From: Catonia carolina | Taxonomy: Eukaryota; Arthropoda; Insecta; Hemiptera; Achilidae | Direction: 5' to 3' | DNA length: 64,000 nucleotides | NCBI GenBank assembly: GCA_035578175.1 | Contig: JAQMRL010000001.1 | Coordinates: forward strand, 185,143,283-185,207,282 | Shown here: positions 46,639 through 57,185 of the stretch, in pieces | How the letters are laid out: each line of letters opens with the position of its first letter | Position numbering within the stretch: position 1 is the stretch's first letter | Translations under genes and position numbers: made by a program | Notes under the pieces: model-generated | Database searches by the model: none | Told to the model about the DNA's origin: nothing | The model's input: the letters and a program-made list of their open reading frames with translations, nothing else

Positions 46639-46811
46639 CTAGGTTCACCTATTCTCAACGTTCCATCCTTACGGCATACAATATCATCTCGACCTCCTGG
46701 CAAAAACTGGGCTAGCCAACCAATGCAAACTATCATAAAGCAAAAATTAATATAGAATATTACTAATGCTGGATATTTACTGGAAGACCTCCAATCAATC
46801 ATAAATGTAAT
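46639..46811 (-). CDS. smo: smo coding exon 4: TM1 end, TM2, first extracellular loop
   Basis: Acceptor TTGTTTCAG; donor GTAGGT in phase 2. Encodes [20 protein letters not shown], then [20 protein letters not shown] and GTLRIGEP, matching vertebrate DWRNSNRYPAV and GTMRLGEP. Confidence 0.95.
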
Positions 46812-49530
46812 CTGAAACAAGATTGAGAGAAAAGACACTATTTCAATTACTTTAAAATTACCAAAATCAATACACAACATATTAAACAAATTTTTAAAAG
46901 TTAGTCTTTACTTAACCCGGTTACTACCACGATTTTAACGATCACCCGGACGCCATTCTAACAACTCCTTTTTTCCATTCAATTTTATTTTTAAAAATTT
47001 CAAAAAATTATTTATAATGAATTTGTAAATAGAACCATGTCTGACCCAAATTTTTCTGTTTTAATTTACGACCAGAAACAAAAATTTCAATTAGAATTTT
47101 TTTTTATAAATATTGATATAGGTAAAGAAAACAGTTCTGCTAAATCCATAAAAAATATGTTATTAGGCATACACATAAAAATCAAATTATTGTGAATATT
47201 TACAACATTTAGATATTGAAATATGATCAACTTGTTCAAAAGATATCACACTTTCCAAGTGCTCAAGTCACACTAGGTCCCTTTTGGTTCTATTTTATTT
47301 GCTTACTATGAAATATTTTGTCTTCCTCTTGATATTGCTTTCTTTCTCATTTAATTATGAAAAGGATAGTATATACAAAAATTTGTTACAGTAGTTTGTT
47401 TTGATGTTAGTAATAAGGTTTCAACCTAGGGTAGGCGGGAGGGGTAAAGACAACTTTATTTGTTTGGTTTCAGGGCCATAAATTAGTCACTGAGCAATGT
47501 GACAAATGAAAAATCAAGAGAATAGAACAAATAAATGAATATAGTCAAGGCCTTAAAAATTGGGGTTTCTACCCAAGGTTTAAGGGCCTTAAGGATTGGG
47601 GTTATATAAGGAAATCTATAAAAATTTGCTTCAAAAAATAAATTCTCTTTTCTTTCCCAATACTACATAGCCAATTTTCATGGTACAAATAAATATGCAG
47701 TATACATAAAATTAAACAGGAGAAAATTCTCTGTCTAGTGCAAGTTAACCTGTTAGAAAATAATGAATAGTTCCGTAGCAAAATGAGTTTAAACAATGTC
47801 ATAACACTACGCCAGAATTCTGGTGTTTGGGTGTAACCAGCTTAAGATCTTTTTTCAGTTACTGCAATAAATTCAACTGCAATAAGGACTGTAGGTAAAA
47901 AATAATTAATTTATAAGTAGTATTCGTGGCAGTATAATAATAAAATAAATCATTATTTTTAATTATTAATTCAGCAGCTTGGTTGTTTTTCAGTTCTGTG
48001 ACTATTCTTTGGAAGTAATCTTACGTTAAAACACAAAATTGTGTTATTTCTTTGCACCAATTCTTGTGTTTTATGTAAGATATCTCTGAAAGTATTGCAT
48101 TTACAGCTCTGGAACCAATTTTATTCAATTTTTCAGATTAAAAAACATAAGAAACAATCTAATTTGTATCTTTGTAACTACCTTTAAAATTTTTATACGG
48201 CCTTACTTCACCGAGGGTACAGAGTTGTAGGTGAAATTTTTCGCTAGCCGTAATTCGCTAACTAAGCGTTTTGAGGCATATGTTTATATGAACTTTTTTT
48301 CTTATTTTTAGCTATGGAATGAGATCCCAAGAGATTGCCGTATAGTTTTGAATCACCCTGTATAATATACAAGTGTTTCATTGCTTTGATCTCCGTCATC
48401 CTTGTAAATTAATAAATTGTACTTGTTTGCGTATGTATTGTGGTGTATTAGAAAAACACCCCTTACAGATGAGAGTAGTAACGAGTATTAGCTCGTCCGA
48501 GAAGATTTCTACTAATGGCTACCCGTACGAGTGAAACAAACAAGTTAATCTGTAACAGGTTGGTTACAATGCTTGCAAGTTGATGTATGTACTCGTAAGT
48601 ACTCTTACGAGTAATTCGAATGAAACAAGTTTGTTTGTTTTTCTGTACTAGTAAAGTGTGGTTGCTATGAATCTTGAATGTTTCACTTGTAATGAAATAT
48701 ACCTACTCACTAGTACATAATGTAACCACAAGAACTCCTACTAGTACTGGTATACTTGTTACTCAAATCCAATGTTACCACGGCCTCATACATTACACCT
48801 ACATATAGTTTTTTAAGTTGACGTACAAAAGTCAGTTATTTAACCACAAATTTTAATAAAATTAAATCTGTAATCTTGGCAAGGCTGTTACTATCACACA
48901 AACATAGGACAAATAGAACACAAAAATTTTATGAAGACAACTCACAAACCTCGACAATGTATAAAACTTCGGTTTTGTGGTTGAGCGCAGGAGTAAACCA
49001 TGATTCATAAAACCGCAATAGTAAGGAGGATGATGTTCTTCTCATACCATGCAACTCCACCATTTACCAACTATTTTCTGCACTTCCAAGGATAAACAGG
49101 ACTACACCATTAACACATCAAAAATCCTTTAAATATTTTATAACTTTGGAAAATTATATTAATATTGGTGCCTAGCTAATGACTAGGGACCCCTAACGTC
49201 TAACCACTATGTCTACATTTTTGACTTTTTTTTTACTACCTATCTCAGAAAAATAAACAAAAGCAACACAACATGCAGGAGCTTACAGAATTTGACAATT
49301 AAATAGGAGAGATGAAAGTTTTATGACTAACTAAAATAGATAAAAACTTGTAAATCCTCTGTTTACCTAGAAAGTAGTTCATCTGGTTACCTTAAACCTC
49401 TTTCCTCACAAAGTTGGATGAGAATTTCTTTATTTTTTTTGTGACAAACTGATATATAATAGCATAATTTACAGGATTAACTTGATACATATATTTGGAA
49501 GACAAGAAAATCTAACACAAATTAGAAGTA
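46812..49530. other. smo intron 3, left part, no gene
   Basis: No coding frame. A block at 48460-48790 repeats ACGAGT/ACTAGT-type motifs; 48200-48380 ends with GAATCACCCTGTATAATAT, which looks like a mariner-type end without a partner. Otherwise plain AT-rich DNA. Confidence 0.45.
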
Positions 49531-49540
49531 AGTAAGACGT

Positions 49541-50768
49541 ATGGAAAGTGATATGGGATCCTCCCAGTTTGGATTAAAAAGGGGTCTTGGTACGAGAGAA
49601 GCACTGGTAGCAATCCAGGTACTGGTCCAGAAATGCTACGATCAGGGGAAAAATGTAATTTTGTGCTTCATAGATTACGAAAAAGCATTTGACAAGGTAC
49701 AACATAGTAAACTTGTTCAAATATTGAGAGGACTTGACATAGATCAAAGGGATGTCCAATGTATAGATGACTTATACTGGAATCAAACGGCTGCAGTGAG
49801 GATTGACAATGAAACTACAGAGGCACAGAGTATTGTTAGAGGTGTGAGACAGGGATGTGTCCTCTCCTCACTCCTGTTCAACTTGTATTCAGAAAGCATT
49901 TTCCAAGAAGCAGTTGAAGGACAACAGTTGGGCATCAAAGTGAACGGCACATGGATCAACAATGTACGGTATGCGGATGACACGGTTCTTGTGGCAGATA
50001 ACATGAATGACCTTCAACATCTCCTCAACACAGTTGCAGTGCATAGCAAAGGTATGGGAATAGATATCAACGTAAGAAAGACAAAGTTCTTAATAATTAC
50101 TCGCAAACCAGATGAGTTTCAGAATTCAAAGCTAAAGCTCAACAATGAAGACATAGAGCGTGTGAAGAAGTTCAACTATTTAGGAACTTGGTTATGTGAA
50201 GACTGGTCATCAGATGTGGAAATCAAGTGTCGAATAGAGAAGGCACGGAGTGCATTTATAAGGTTCAGAAGCATCCTCACAAACACGGAATTTGACCTCA
50301 ACCTTAAAATACGATTCACAAAATGCTATGTATGGTCGGTACTTTTGTATGGCATGGAGGGTTGGACGCTGAAGGTTAACACCATGAACAGGCCGGAAGC
50401 ATTTGAAATGTGGATTTACCGAAGAATCCTGAAGGTTCCATGGACAGCAAAAAGAACCAATGAGGAGATTCTGGAGAGGATAGGAAGGAAACCGGAACTG
50501 ATGAGCACCATAAAAAGAAGGAAGACCGCTTATCTGGGACATGTGATGCGCAATGAGAGGTACCATCTGCTGCAACTGATAATTGAGGGGAAGATAGAGG
50601 GACGGAGAGGAGTAGGCAGAAGGAGGATGTCGTGGCTGCAGAATATCAAGCAATGGACAGGGATGGAGGCCGCAGGAGACATAATACACACGTGTGGTGA
50701 CAGGGAAAAATGGTCAGCGGTGATCGCAAACATCCATTAATGGATAGCAGATAAAGAAGAAGAAGAAG
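49541..50768 (+). mobile_element. 5'-truncated LINE with open reverse transcriptase frame
   Basis: A 399-codon frame (49541-50740) with no internal stop: QFGLKRGLGTREA, FIDYEKAFDKV (Asp 45), RQGCVLSSLLFNLY, VRYADDTVLVA (YADD, 143-146), KFNYLGTWL, YVWSVLLYGMEGW, RRILKVPWTAKRTNEEILER, GHVMRNERY and a C-terminal KIEGRRGVGRRRMSWLQNI. The ORF ends IANIH, followed by a short (GAA)n-like tail (50755-50766), as in RTE-type non-LTR elements. The 5' end, including the endonuclease, is absent. Recent enough to remain open. In smo intron 3, opposite strand to smo. Confidence 0.85.
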
Positions 50769-51208
50769 ACATATGGCAATGGAGCCAAATATAGAAAATC
50801 AGCTGGACTAAGAAAACAAGATATAATGAAATATTACAGTGAATTGAATACAAGAGAGCATGTTTCAACCATTTCTCCATGCTTCAACATAGCTAAATCC
50901 AAATGTATGAGGCATCCACACTCAATGATTTCATTGTGAATATTTTTGATGGTAAGATTTTTTGATTGATACTGGGTAAGAGAGAAAAGAAAAGCCAGAA
51001 GAACCAGAGTATAGAAGGGTTTATAATAGATACAAAATTCAATAAGTACGTAAACGTGAAAAGAATGGTTACTAAAAAGGAGCTAATGGTTGCTACAAGA
51101 AGGTGAAGTCTTAATAACTGAAATGAATAACACAAAAGCTGATAGAGCTTACATAATGATTTATCATATCAAAATATACATATATATATATAATTTTAGG
51201 ATACTCAC

Positions 51209-51418
51209 CACAGTGAACAAATTAAAAATAAAGGAAATGGTAGCTGTCCATGCAACAAATCTATGTATCTGGTAACGTTCATCTGAGGTAAACAAAGGAT
51301 TGTCACACTGGACACCACAACCTTCCATTCCATCATAAAATGAACTTGGATAATCAGTCTGAACCATAGGTGGTTTACATCTGCCAGTTGTATTAAACCT
51401 CATGTCTCGGACATCATT
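51209..51418 (-). CDS. smo: smo coding exon 3: linker domain and TM1
   Basis: 70 codons, phase 0 to 0, donor GTGAGT. Encodes the Cys-containing extracellular linker (GRCKPPMVQTDYP, GCGVQCDNPLFT) that joins CRD to the membrane core, and the first half of TM1 (residues 234-303). Confidence 0.95.
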
Positions 51419-51621
51419 CTGAAACATACAAGATTTTTTTAGCAGCCATTAAAAAACAATTTTAAAATTCTAAGTTTCATTCTTTTTAACTAAAATAATA
51501 GATAATAATAACTAATGTGTTTAATTTTAATTTACCTACTTTTCAGATATAACGTATTCTGTACTGTTTTGTCTCAAATAACAAATTGTACATATTGCCT
51601 CAGTGGCTCAGGCATTAATGT

Positions 51622-51981
51622 CATTTAACAAGAACATCACTGTCCACTTAGTAAAAATTTTCTCATATTCTTAACACTTCACATCCATTTATCATTTAAC
51701 AAGAACATCACTGTCCACTTAGTAAACATTTTCTCATATTCTTAACACTTCGCATCCATTTATCATTTAACAAGAACATCACTGTCCACTTAGTAAACAT
51801 TTTCTCATATTTATTCTTAACACTTCACATCTATTTATCATTTAACAAGAACATCACTGTCCACTTAGTAAACATTTTCTCATATTCTTAACACTTCACA
51901 TCCATTTATTATTTAACAAGAACATCACTGTCCACTAAGTAAACATTTTCTCATATTCTTAACACTTCACATCCTTTTATT
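51622..51981. repeat. Tandem array, five copies of a 71-bp unit
   Basis: Units start at 51622, 51693, 51764, 51839 and 51910, each with ACAAGAACATCACTGTCCAC and CTCATATTCTTAACACTTC. The third unit is 75 bp through a small duplication. High identity between units suggests recent expansion. In smo intron 2. Confidence 0.9.
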
Positions 51982-52494
51982 ATTTTAACTTTATTTGACT
52001 ATTACTACATTGCTTTTTCCCATGAAACTGATATTTACAAAGGTCACACAATATATATTTAATGAACATTGATTGGTGAAAATTTTTTTAATTGTTTTCT
52101 ATCAATTTCCTTACTCCATCGGTCACACCCAGATGTCAGAAACTACAAGATGTAGCAAAAAATTGTTTTCAGATTTGTAATCAACACAAAGAGTAAGTCA
52201 GCCTGGATTGGGTTTGAAGTTCTAGTTTTGATCGGAAGTAGCCCAAACCATAAGTCAAGAAATCAAAGTCACAATTTAGAAAGAAAATAGTGTCAACTGA
52301 TTCCTCGTAAAAGAATAGATACAGAAACCAGTAATGGTTTTTAGCATAGATCAAAGATAAGCCTATTTAAAAATAGCCATCAGCCATGATACGCATCATC
52401 TCATGAAAGGGATTTTTATAATTTAATCTTGGTAGAATAGTTAGTTCTTACTAACAACTTCTAACGAATATCACATTAAATAAATATACAGTAC

Positions 52495-52602
52495 CTTGCA
52501 CCCAAGAGGAAATTTGGTCAAATTATCACATTTAAGAACGGAGGGCCACCCTTGATCAATGGCCAGAATTCGACAAGGACCCATTATCATTTTGCACATT
52601 TC
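52495..52602 (-). CDS. smo: smo coding exon 2: end of Cys-rich domain
   Basis: 36 codons, phase 0 to 0, acceptor TTTTTGCAG and donor GTACTG. Encodes EMCKMIMGPCRILAIDQGWP and CDNLTKFPLGCK, the last CRD cysteines (residues 198-233). Confidence 0.93.
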
Positions 52603-53390
52603 CTGCAAAAAGAAAACACATTAGGCATATAATGGATATATGAATGATTTATAAAATATTTTACAAGAAAGGAGATAAAAAAGAAGTATAAAATAGTATG
52701 CTTCATACTGTTAAAAAATGTAATCTATCTCCCTTTATAATTATTATTTAAATTTATGACCTCCATTGAACCACTTAAATCAATATTATACGAAGAGTTC
52801 TTATGTTTCCGGTTAGCCCAGTATTTCTTCATTCTCTCAGATTTTACGTTCTTTCTTCATCTGAAATCACTCTTCCTATTGCATGTTTGCTGATCTTGGA
52901 TTGTAGTCTGGTTGGTTTGTCCTCAAGTATTTTAATTTTGTATCTTGTTTTTCAAACATTTTATTGTAATTTGTAGTTCCCTCATGTCTTCTTTGATTTC
53001 GGTAATCAATTTAATGCTGCTCTTACTGTTTCATAATTTTTCTGATGATTCTGTTTACTGGTGTTCTGATTAGATGTCGAAAGAATGAGAGTAGTTTCTT
53101 TTTAATTGTGCTTGTTACTGTCTATCTCTCTCTTTAATAGAAAAATTAATTAATATCTTGTAATAAGACCAAACCATTGGTATAGTGGTCAGCACAATTT
53201 GCTTCTGTGCCAATGGTCCCGGGTTCAATTCCCCATCAGGCCTCAAATTTTTTTCATTCTATATCTCATGTCATAAACTACACAAGGCTCATCACCCAAA
53301 ATTAAATTAATGTTTTCAAAGGAACCCTGCAATTTAAATTTTAAAAAAAACTATTTAATTAACTATGTGGTATTAAACAATTTAACTCAC
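52603..53390. other. smo intron 1 with a SINE
   Basis: Contains a plus-strand SINE at 53167-53245 (box-A-like TTGGTATAGTGGTCAGC, box-B-like GGGTTCAATTCC). 52790-53110 has a biased, possibly LINE-derived composition, with no motif I can name. Confidence 0.45.
53167..53245 (+). repeat. tRNA-derived SINE copy
   Basis: ACCATTGGTATAGTGGTCAG (box A) and CCGGGTTCAATTCCCCATCA (box B) 30-40 nt apart; the 3' part is decayed. Confidence 0.6.
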
Positions 53391-53981
53391 TTGGGAAGGA
53401 AGATCAACCATGTTGTTATCACACCTTGGCATGTATAAGGAACAAAGAAATGGCTGTATTACAGCCCAACATTTTGGTAAATTCACCAGTCCTCGCCAAA
53501 CTTGTAATTGCTCTTGAGCATGTTCTTGAGACCTTAATCCATCAACAAGTTCAACTGTTGTTTTTAAGTACGGGAGTTTAGATCCCAAACAAGTAGTATA
53601 ATTTAGCTGTTGACACTTTGCAGGTTGTTGACAATATCTTGTACCTTCACTCTGAGGTGGAGGGAACCGTCCGAACAGAAACACATCTCCTTCTGAAATT
53701 TTAGGCTCTTTTAGACGTAGTGGAAATATTGGTTCAGTGGTTGTAGTAATGGTGTTTACAATACTAGTTGTAGCAGTACTTGAAGTAGTCATTGAACTAG
53801 TTGAAACAGCCGGACTAGTTTTATCGAGCTCATTCTGTATATGATTTGCTACAGGTCTTTCACTACTAGTTTCAAAGTCAGAATGATAAACCTGTTCACC
53901 AATTAATGATTTAGAAGTTACATTTCTTGTAAGAGCCAACAAAAATAAGCTGACAGTCAAAGATGTTAAGCCGTCAGCCAT
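53391..53981 (-). CDS. smo: smo coding exon 1: signal peptide, Ser/Thr-rich segment, Cys-rich domain
   Basis: ATG at 53981 (MADGLTSLTV). The acceptor TTTTTAG ends at 53993, so the earlier in-frame ATGs (FTVSFILL region) are intronic. Residues 5-18 form a hydrophobic signal peptide. Residues 55-83 are a Ser/Thr-dominated segment, followed by the CRD with RYCQQPAKC, NYTTCLGSKLPY, LPKCWAVIQPFLCSLYMPRC, typical of Smo/Frizzled. Ends at donor GTGAGT in phase 0 (197 codons). Confidence 0.95.
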
Positions 53982-54310
53982 TATTAATGGTCCTAAAAAC
54001 AAAAAAACAGACAACAATATAAAGGATACTGTAAAATGAACCAAAAATATACCATAAAACCGTGAGTGTACACAGGATTAAAACTATGGGGGGGAAGACA
54101 AGCCATGGTCTCATAGATTTCTCTACCAGTCACTACGTGGCTATAGATACTTCTCAATTTTTACATCATTTCAGTGTAGTGAACACCTGATTATTCACCA
54201 TCGCCCCACCTAATTTTGTTTCGTATCAACACTTTATAACCATTAATTTTTTTTTGTTTCTGGGGGGAGAGCAGCTGCCTCCTGCTGGGTATGCCCATGC
54301 ATGTAACTTA

Positions 54311-54432
54311 AAAAAAAATCTGGTGTGAAACACTCGCACAACTTTCTCTTTCTAATGCGAATAATGAACAATATAACCTAATATTAGTAACAAAACATTA
54401 GAAATAAACAAAAATTAACCTCAAAAAACATA
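54311..54432 (-). mobile_element. HINE-like 3' end, inverted (copy I)
   Basis: CTGGTGTGAAACACTCGCAC (inverted 3' stem-loop) and ACTTTCTCTTTCTAATGCG (decayed 3' subterminal repeat), then the family body to CAAAAAACATAAC. 5' part missing. Confidence 0.6.
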
Positions 54433-54988
54433 ACTGTTCATGTATGTTCAATTTACTCTTATGTAACATTTTCAAGATTTCCCTTAGAGTTGGCTGAGAT
54501 TTATCACTTGAAACTGTGCAAAAATTTGGTTTTGGATGGGCATCAAGGTAGTTTTTTACTGACAACTTTTAAAAATTAATTTCTGAACTACTAACAGGGG
54601 ATACAAATAGTACCTAATATGAACAACCACTTCAACCCACAACCCCGTATATCAAGAGTTGCTGCATCACAGAGAGGTAAACAGTTTTCAAAGTTTCAAT
54701 TTCTAGAACAATTATAAGTTTCTTAAATAAAAAGGGAGTTATCCGCACATGGATCACCATGTGATAAAAATATAAATGTACATCAAAATTTACATAAATT
54801 ATTTAATCTATAGTAATTATTTAAATGTACTACATAAAATTTTTAATGTGACCGTAAACTGTAATGTAAAACAATATTCTGAAGTAGTATATCTCTAGCT
54901 GATAAATTATGTCAAAAAGTTAAGAATGTCACAAGTTCAGAAAGCAACTGGAAAAGGGCACTAACTGGCAGCCAATTTTGAAGATTTA

Positions 54989-55625
54989 GTGCCCCCGCAC
55001 ATTAAGCAGCCTGGCCGCCGCAGCAGCTATTCAAACCCATGACGGCTTATGTGAGCCCGCGCATTAGGCAGCCAAGTTTCCCTGGCTGCGGCAGCCACCA
55101 GAGAGCGCCTGTTTCCCTGTTTCTACCAGTGAGAGTGCGGATTCTGAAGGGAAATGAATATGGCTGTCTTTAGTCTCCGCGCACTTGTTGTGTCAGCCAG
55201 ACATATATCCCTCGTTTTCAAAATGAATTTTGACACAGGAAAATTAATTTACCTTAAAGTAATCACCAATTTTTCTTCTGGAGTTATGCTAGCTCACATA
55301 GGAGTATAAGTGCCTTTGATTGAATTTCTTAATTTATCCAAAAGGTTATCAAATGATTGAACTGACATTCTTGTATAAATAAAAAACCGATCTGGGAATC
55401 TACGAACATCCTTAAAATAAGTTTGAAATAAGCCTTTCAAGTGACGTTCTAAAAGGAGAGGATGAATCCAATGCTTTTTCTTTGTTTTGCGTTTTTTACG
55501 AGACAAACGGTAAATAATTATAGCCTCTTCCACGTCCATATCGCTTGAAGGAACGTACACAACTGGCCGTTGATTGGCTGCTATAACTGGCTGCCACAGC
55601 CAGGCTGCCCAGTGCACAGGGGCAC
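54989..55625 (-). mobile_element. PIF/Harbinger-like element, non-autonomous
   Basis: Ends GTGCCCCCGCACATTAAGC and, inverted, GTGCCCCTGTGCACTGGGC, extending to CAGCCTGGC on both sides. TTA precedes the left end and TAA follows the right, the usual Harbinger target trinucleotide, though not an exact duplication. A second similar motif (GGGCACTAACTGGCAGCC) just left at 54958 suggests a neighbouring copy end. Confidence 0.6.
55294..55617 (-). pseudogene. Harbinger transposase N-terminal fragment
   Basis: A 107-codon frame carrying KKKHWIHPLLLERHLKGLFQ, DVRRFPDRFFIYTRMSVQSF and DNLLDKLRNSI, the region preceding the DDE domain in Harbinger/HARBI1-like proteins (family form: WVHPI...RHLKGEY...FRMS...FDELL). 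The catalytic domain is absent, so it cannot be active. Confidence 0.7.
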
Positions 55626-55998
55626 TAACAATAGCAGATATTCCAGTTTGGTTTTTATACTATTACAACAGAGACCAGCGAAGAAATCACAAGTATGACA
55701 ACTGTCAAAAATGTGAGTATATATAGCCCTACATATAAATTTTGGGTACGTTAATATTAACAGGAGGCCACTCTGATTTCAATTGGAAATGCATACTAAC
55801 TCATTAAACACTGATATACTATATAAATTGATTTCTGGAGGATTGCAATACGAACAAGATTAATCTGAACAAATTACGGACCCTTTGACGACATTGTTTA
55901 CTATTACATTAATGATTGTGTTTAAGATTCGTGGCCGGCCCGACACACTCCAACTTTCGGCAAAAACTCCATACTCCTACAGTAAGGCACAAGCAGCT

Positions 55999-56196
55999 TC
56001 CTCGGTCGTTTTTTTTTTTTTTTGGTTTAACGTGCCCGACTGTTCTGCAATTACTGCTAATGCAGACGGTGAAGGATGAAATGAGTTTTTGTAACGTATG
56101 AAAATATGCCGAGCCTGAATGGGATTCCAACCCAAGACCACATGATGAGAGGCCAACACGTTACCAACCACGCCAATGTGTCCGGCTCCTCAGTCG
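55999..56196 (-). repeat. Inverted SINE with target-site duplication
   Basis: SINE 56009-56186 with its T run (56009-56023), AACGTGCCCGACTGTTCTGC, GCTAATGCAGACGGTGAAGG, and a decayed tRNA-like head ending GCCAATGTGTCCGGC. Flanked by TCCTCGGTCG (55999-56008) and TCCTCAGTCG (56187-56196), one mismatch. Second-best copy of the family. Confidence 0.75.
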
Positions 56197-56321
56197 TTGG
56201 CAAATACCATAATAACATGATAAACACACGTAATGAACATGGCAATGTACACCATTTCAAACTACAACATACAATGTTAAAATTAAATTAAATTTTAAAA
56301 TATCTCACTACAAACCTAACA

Positions 56322-57185
56322 ATAGTAATAAAACATTAGAAATAAACAAAAAACTAACCTCAAAAACGTAACCTAATTTTAATCATGAGTGAAAGATGCA
56401 AAATGAAAATCAACCTCAGTTTGGCTTAAAAAACAGAAAATCAATCTTTACTAACTAGGCTCTGTTAGCTGTAAACTAGGCTCAGTAGAGAAAAATGTCC
56501 AGAATAAAAGTTGTAGATCTTTTAATTTCCTATAAATTTGATATACACACTTTTTTGTAAAATGCATACTAAGGCTGAAATCTTTAAAAATTGATTTTTT
56601 TACATGTTTTTGTGAGAAAAAACAGAAAGTCGCTAATTACCGCTAAACTAAGCATTAAATAAGAAATGTTTGAAATAGAAGTTGTAGGATTTTAAATTGT
56701 CTACAACTTTTATTACAAACAATTTGCGCCAAAATGCATATTAACTCCACAATCTTAAAAAAAAAAACATTTTTTACATGAAAACAGCCTCCCCAAGAAT
56801 TTCAGCAGACATGGCACCACCCTATCTTGTAGATCATAAAAAAATTGGTAGGCGATTTTTAAAAAAAACCGTAGGAGCCGTTTTAGAGAAAATCGCAAAA
56901 AAGGTGAAAAATTACACGAATAAACTACTACTTCCAGTGTTAACTGATTTTGATGAAAATGTTTGTGTCAGGTCCTCTAGTAGTACCTAACTGAAGTTTC
57001 AAGTTCGTACAATGTTTCGTTCTTGAGATATTCTGTTCACACACACACACAGACCAATCGCTAAAAACATGTTTTTTGGGTTCAGGGGGTCTGAAAACGT
57101 GTGGATCCGGTGAAAACTCGATTTCGAAAAATTGATATGAAAACAATACTTTCCTTCCTATACATTCATATAGGCAAGAGAAAGT
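56322..57185 (-). mobile_element. HINE-like element, inverted, 3'-truncated (copy H)
   Basis: The 5' end (GGCAAGAGAAAGT, 57173-57185) and GT tract complement (57036-57051) are present; GGTTCAGGGGGTCTGAAAAC marks the conserved body. The 3' stem-loop and 3' subterminal repeat are missing at about 56322. Confidence 0.65.

Larger units (their letters stand above)
19586..53992 (-). other. smo: smoothened gene, 13 coding exons
   Basis: Smoothened is the class F seven-pass receptor-like protein that passes the Hedgehog signal from Patched to the Costal/Gli machinery. I assembled 13 coding exons from GT/AG sites and phase matching: 53391-53981, 52495-52602, 51209-51418, 46639-46811, 44271-44389, 42487-42711, 36532-36733, 32410-32571, 29433-29572, 26336-26516, 25259-25466, 24053-24247, 19586-19891. 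All twelve junctions keep frame and the total is 2820 nt, i.e. 939 residues, near Drosophila Smo (about 1036). An acceptor lies 11 nt before the ATG, so at least one non-coding first exon lies further right. All introns over a few hundred bases carry transposons. Confidence 0.95.

Noticed and set aside
52790..53110. Possible coding exon or LINE in smo intron 1
   Set aside because: Minus-strand reading gives Gln/Lys-rich coiled-coil-like patches but with stops and no family motif.
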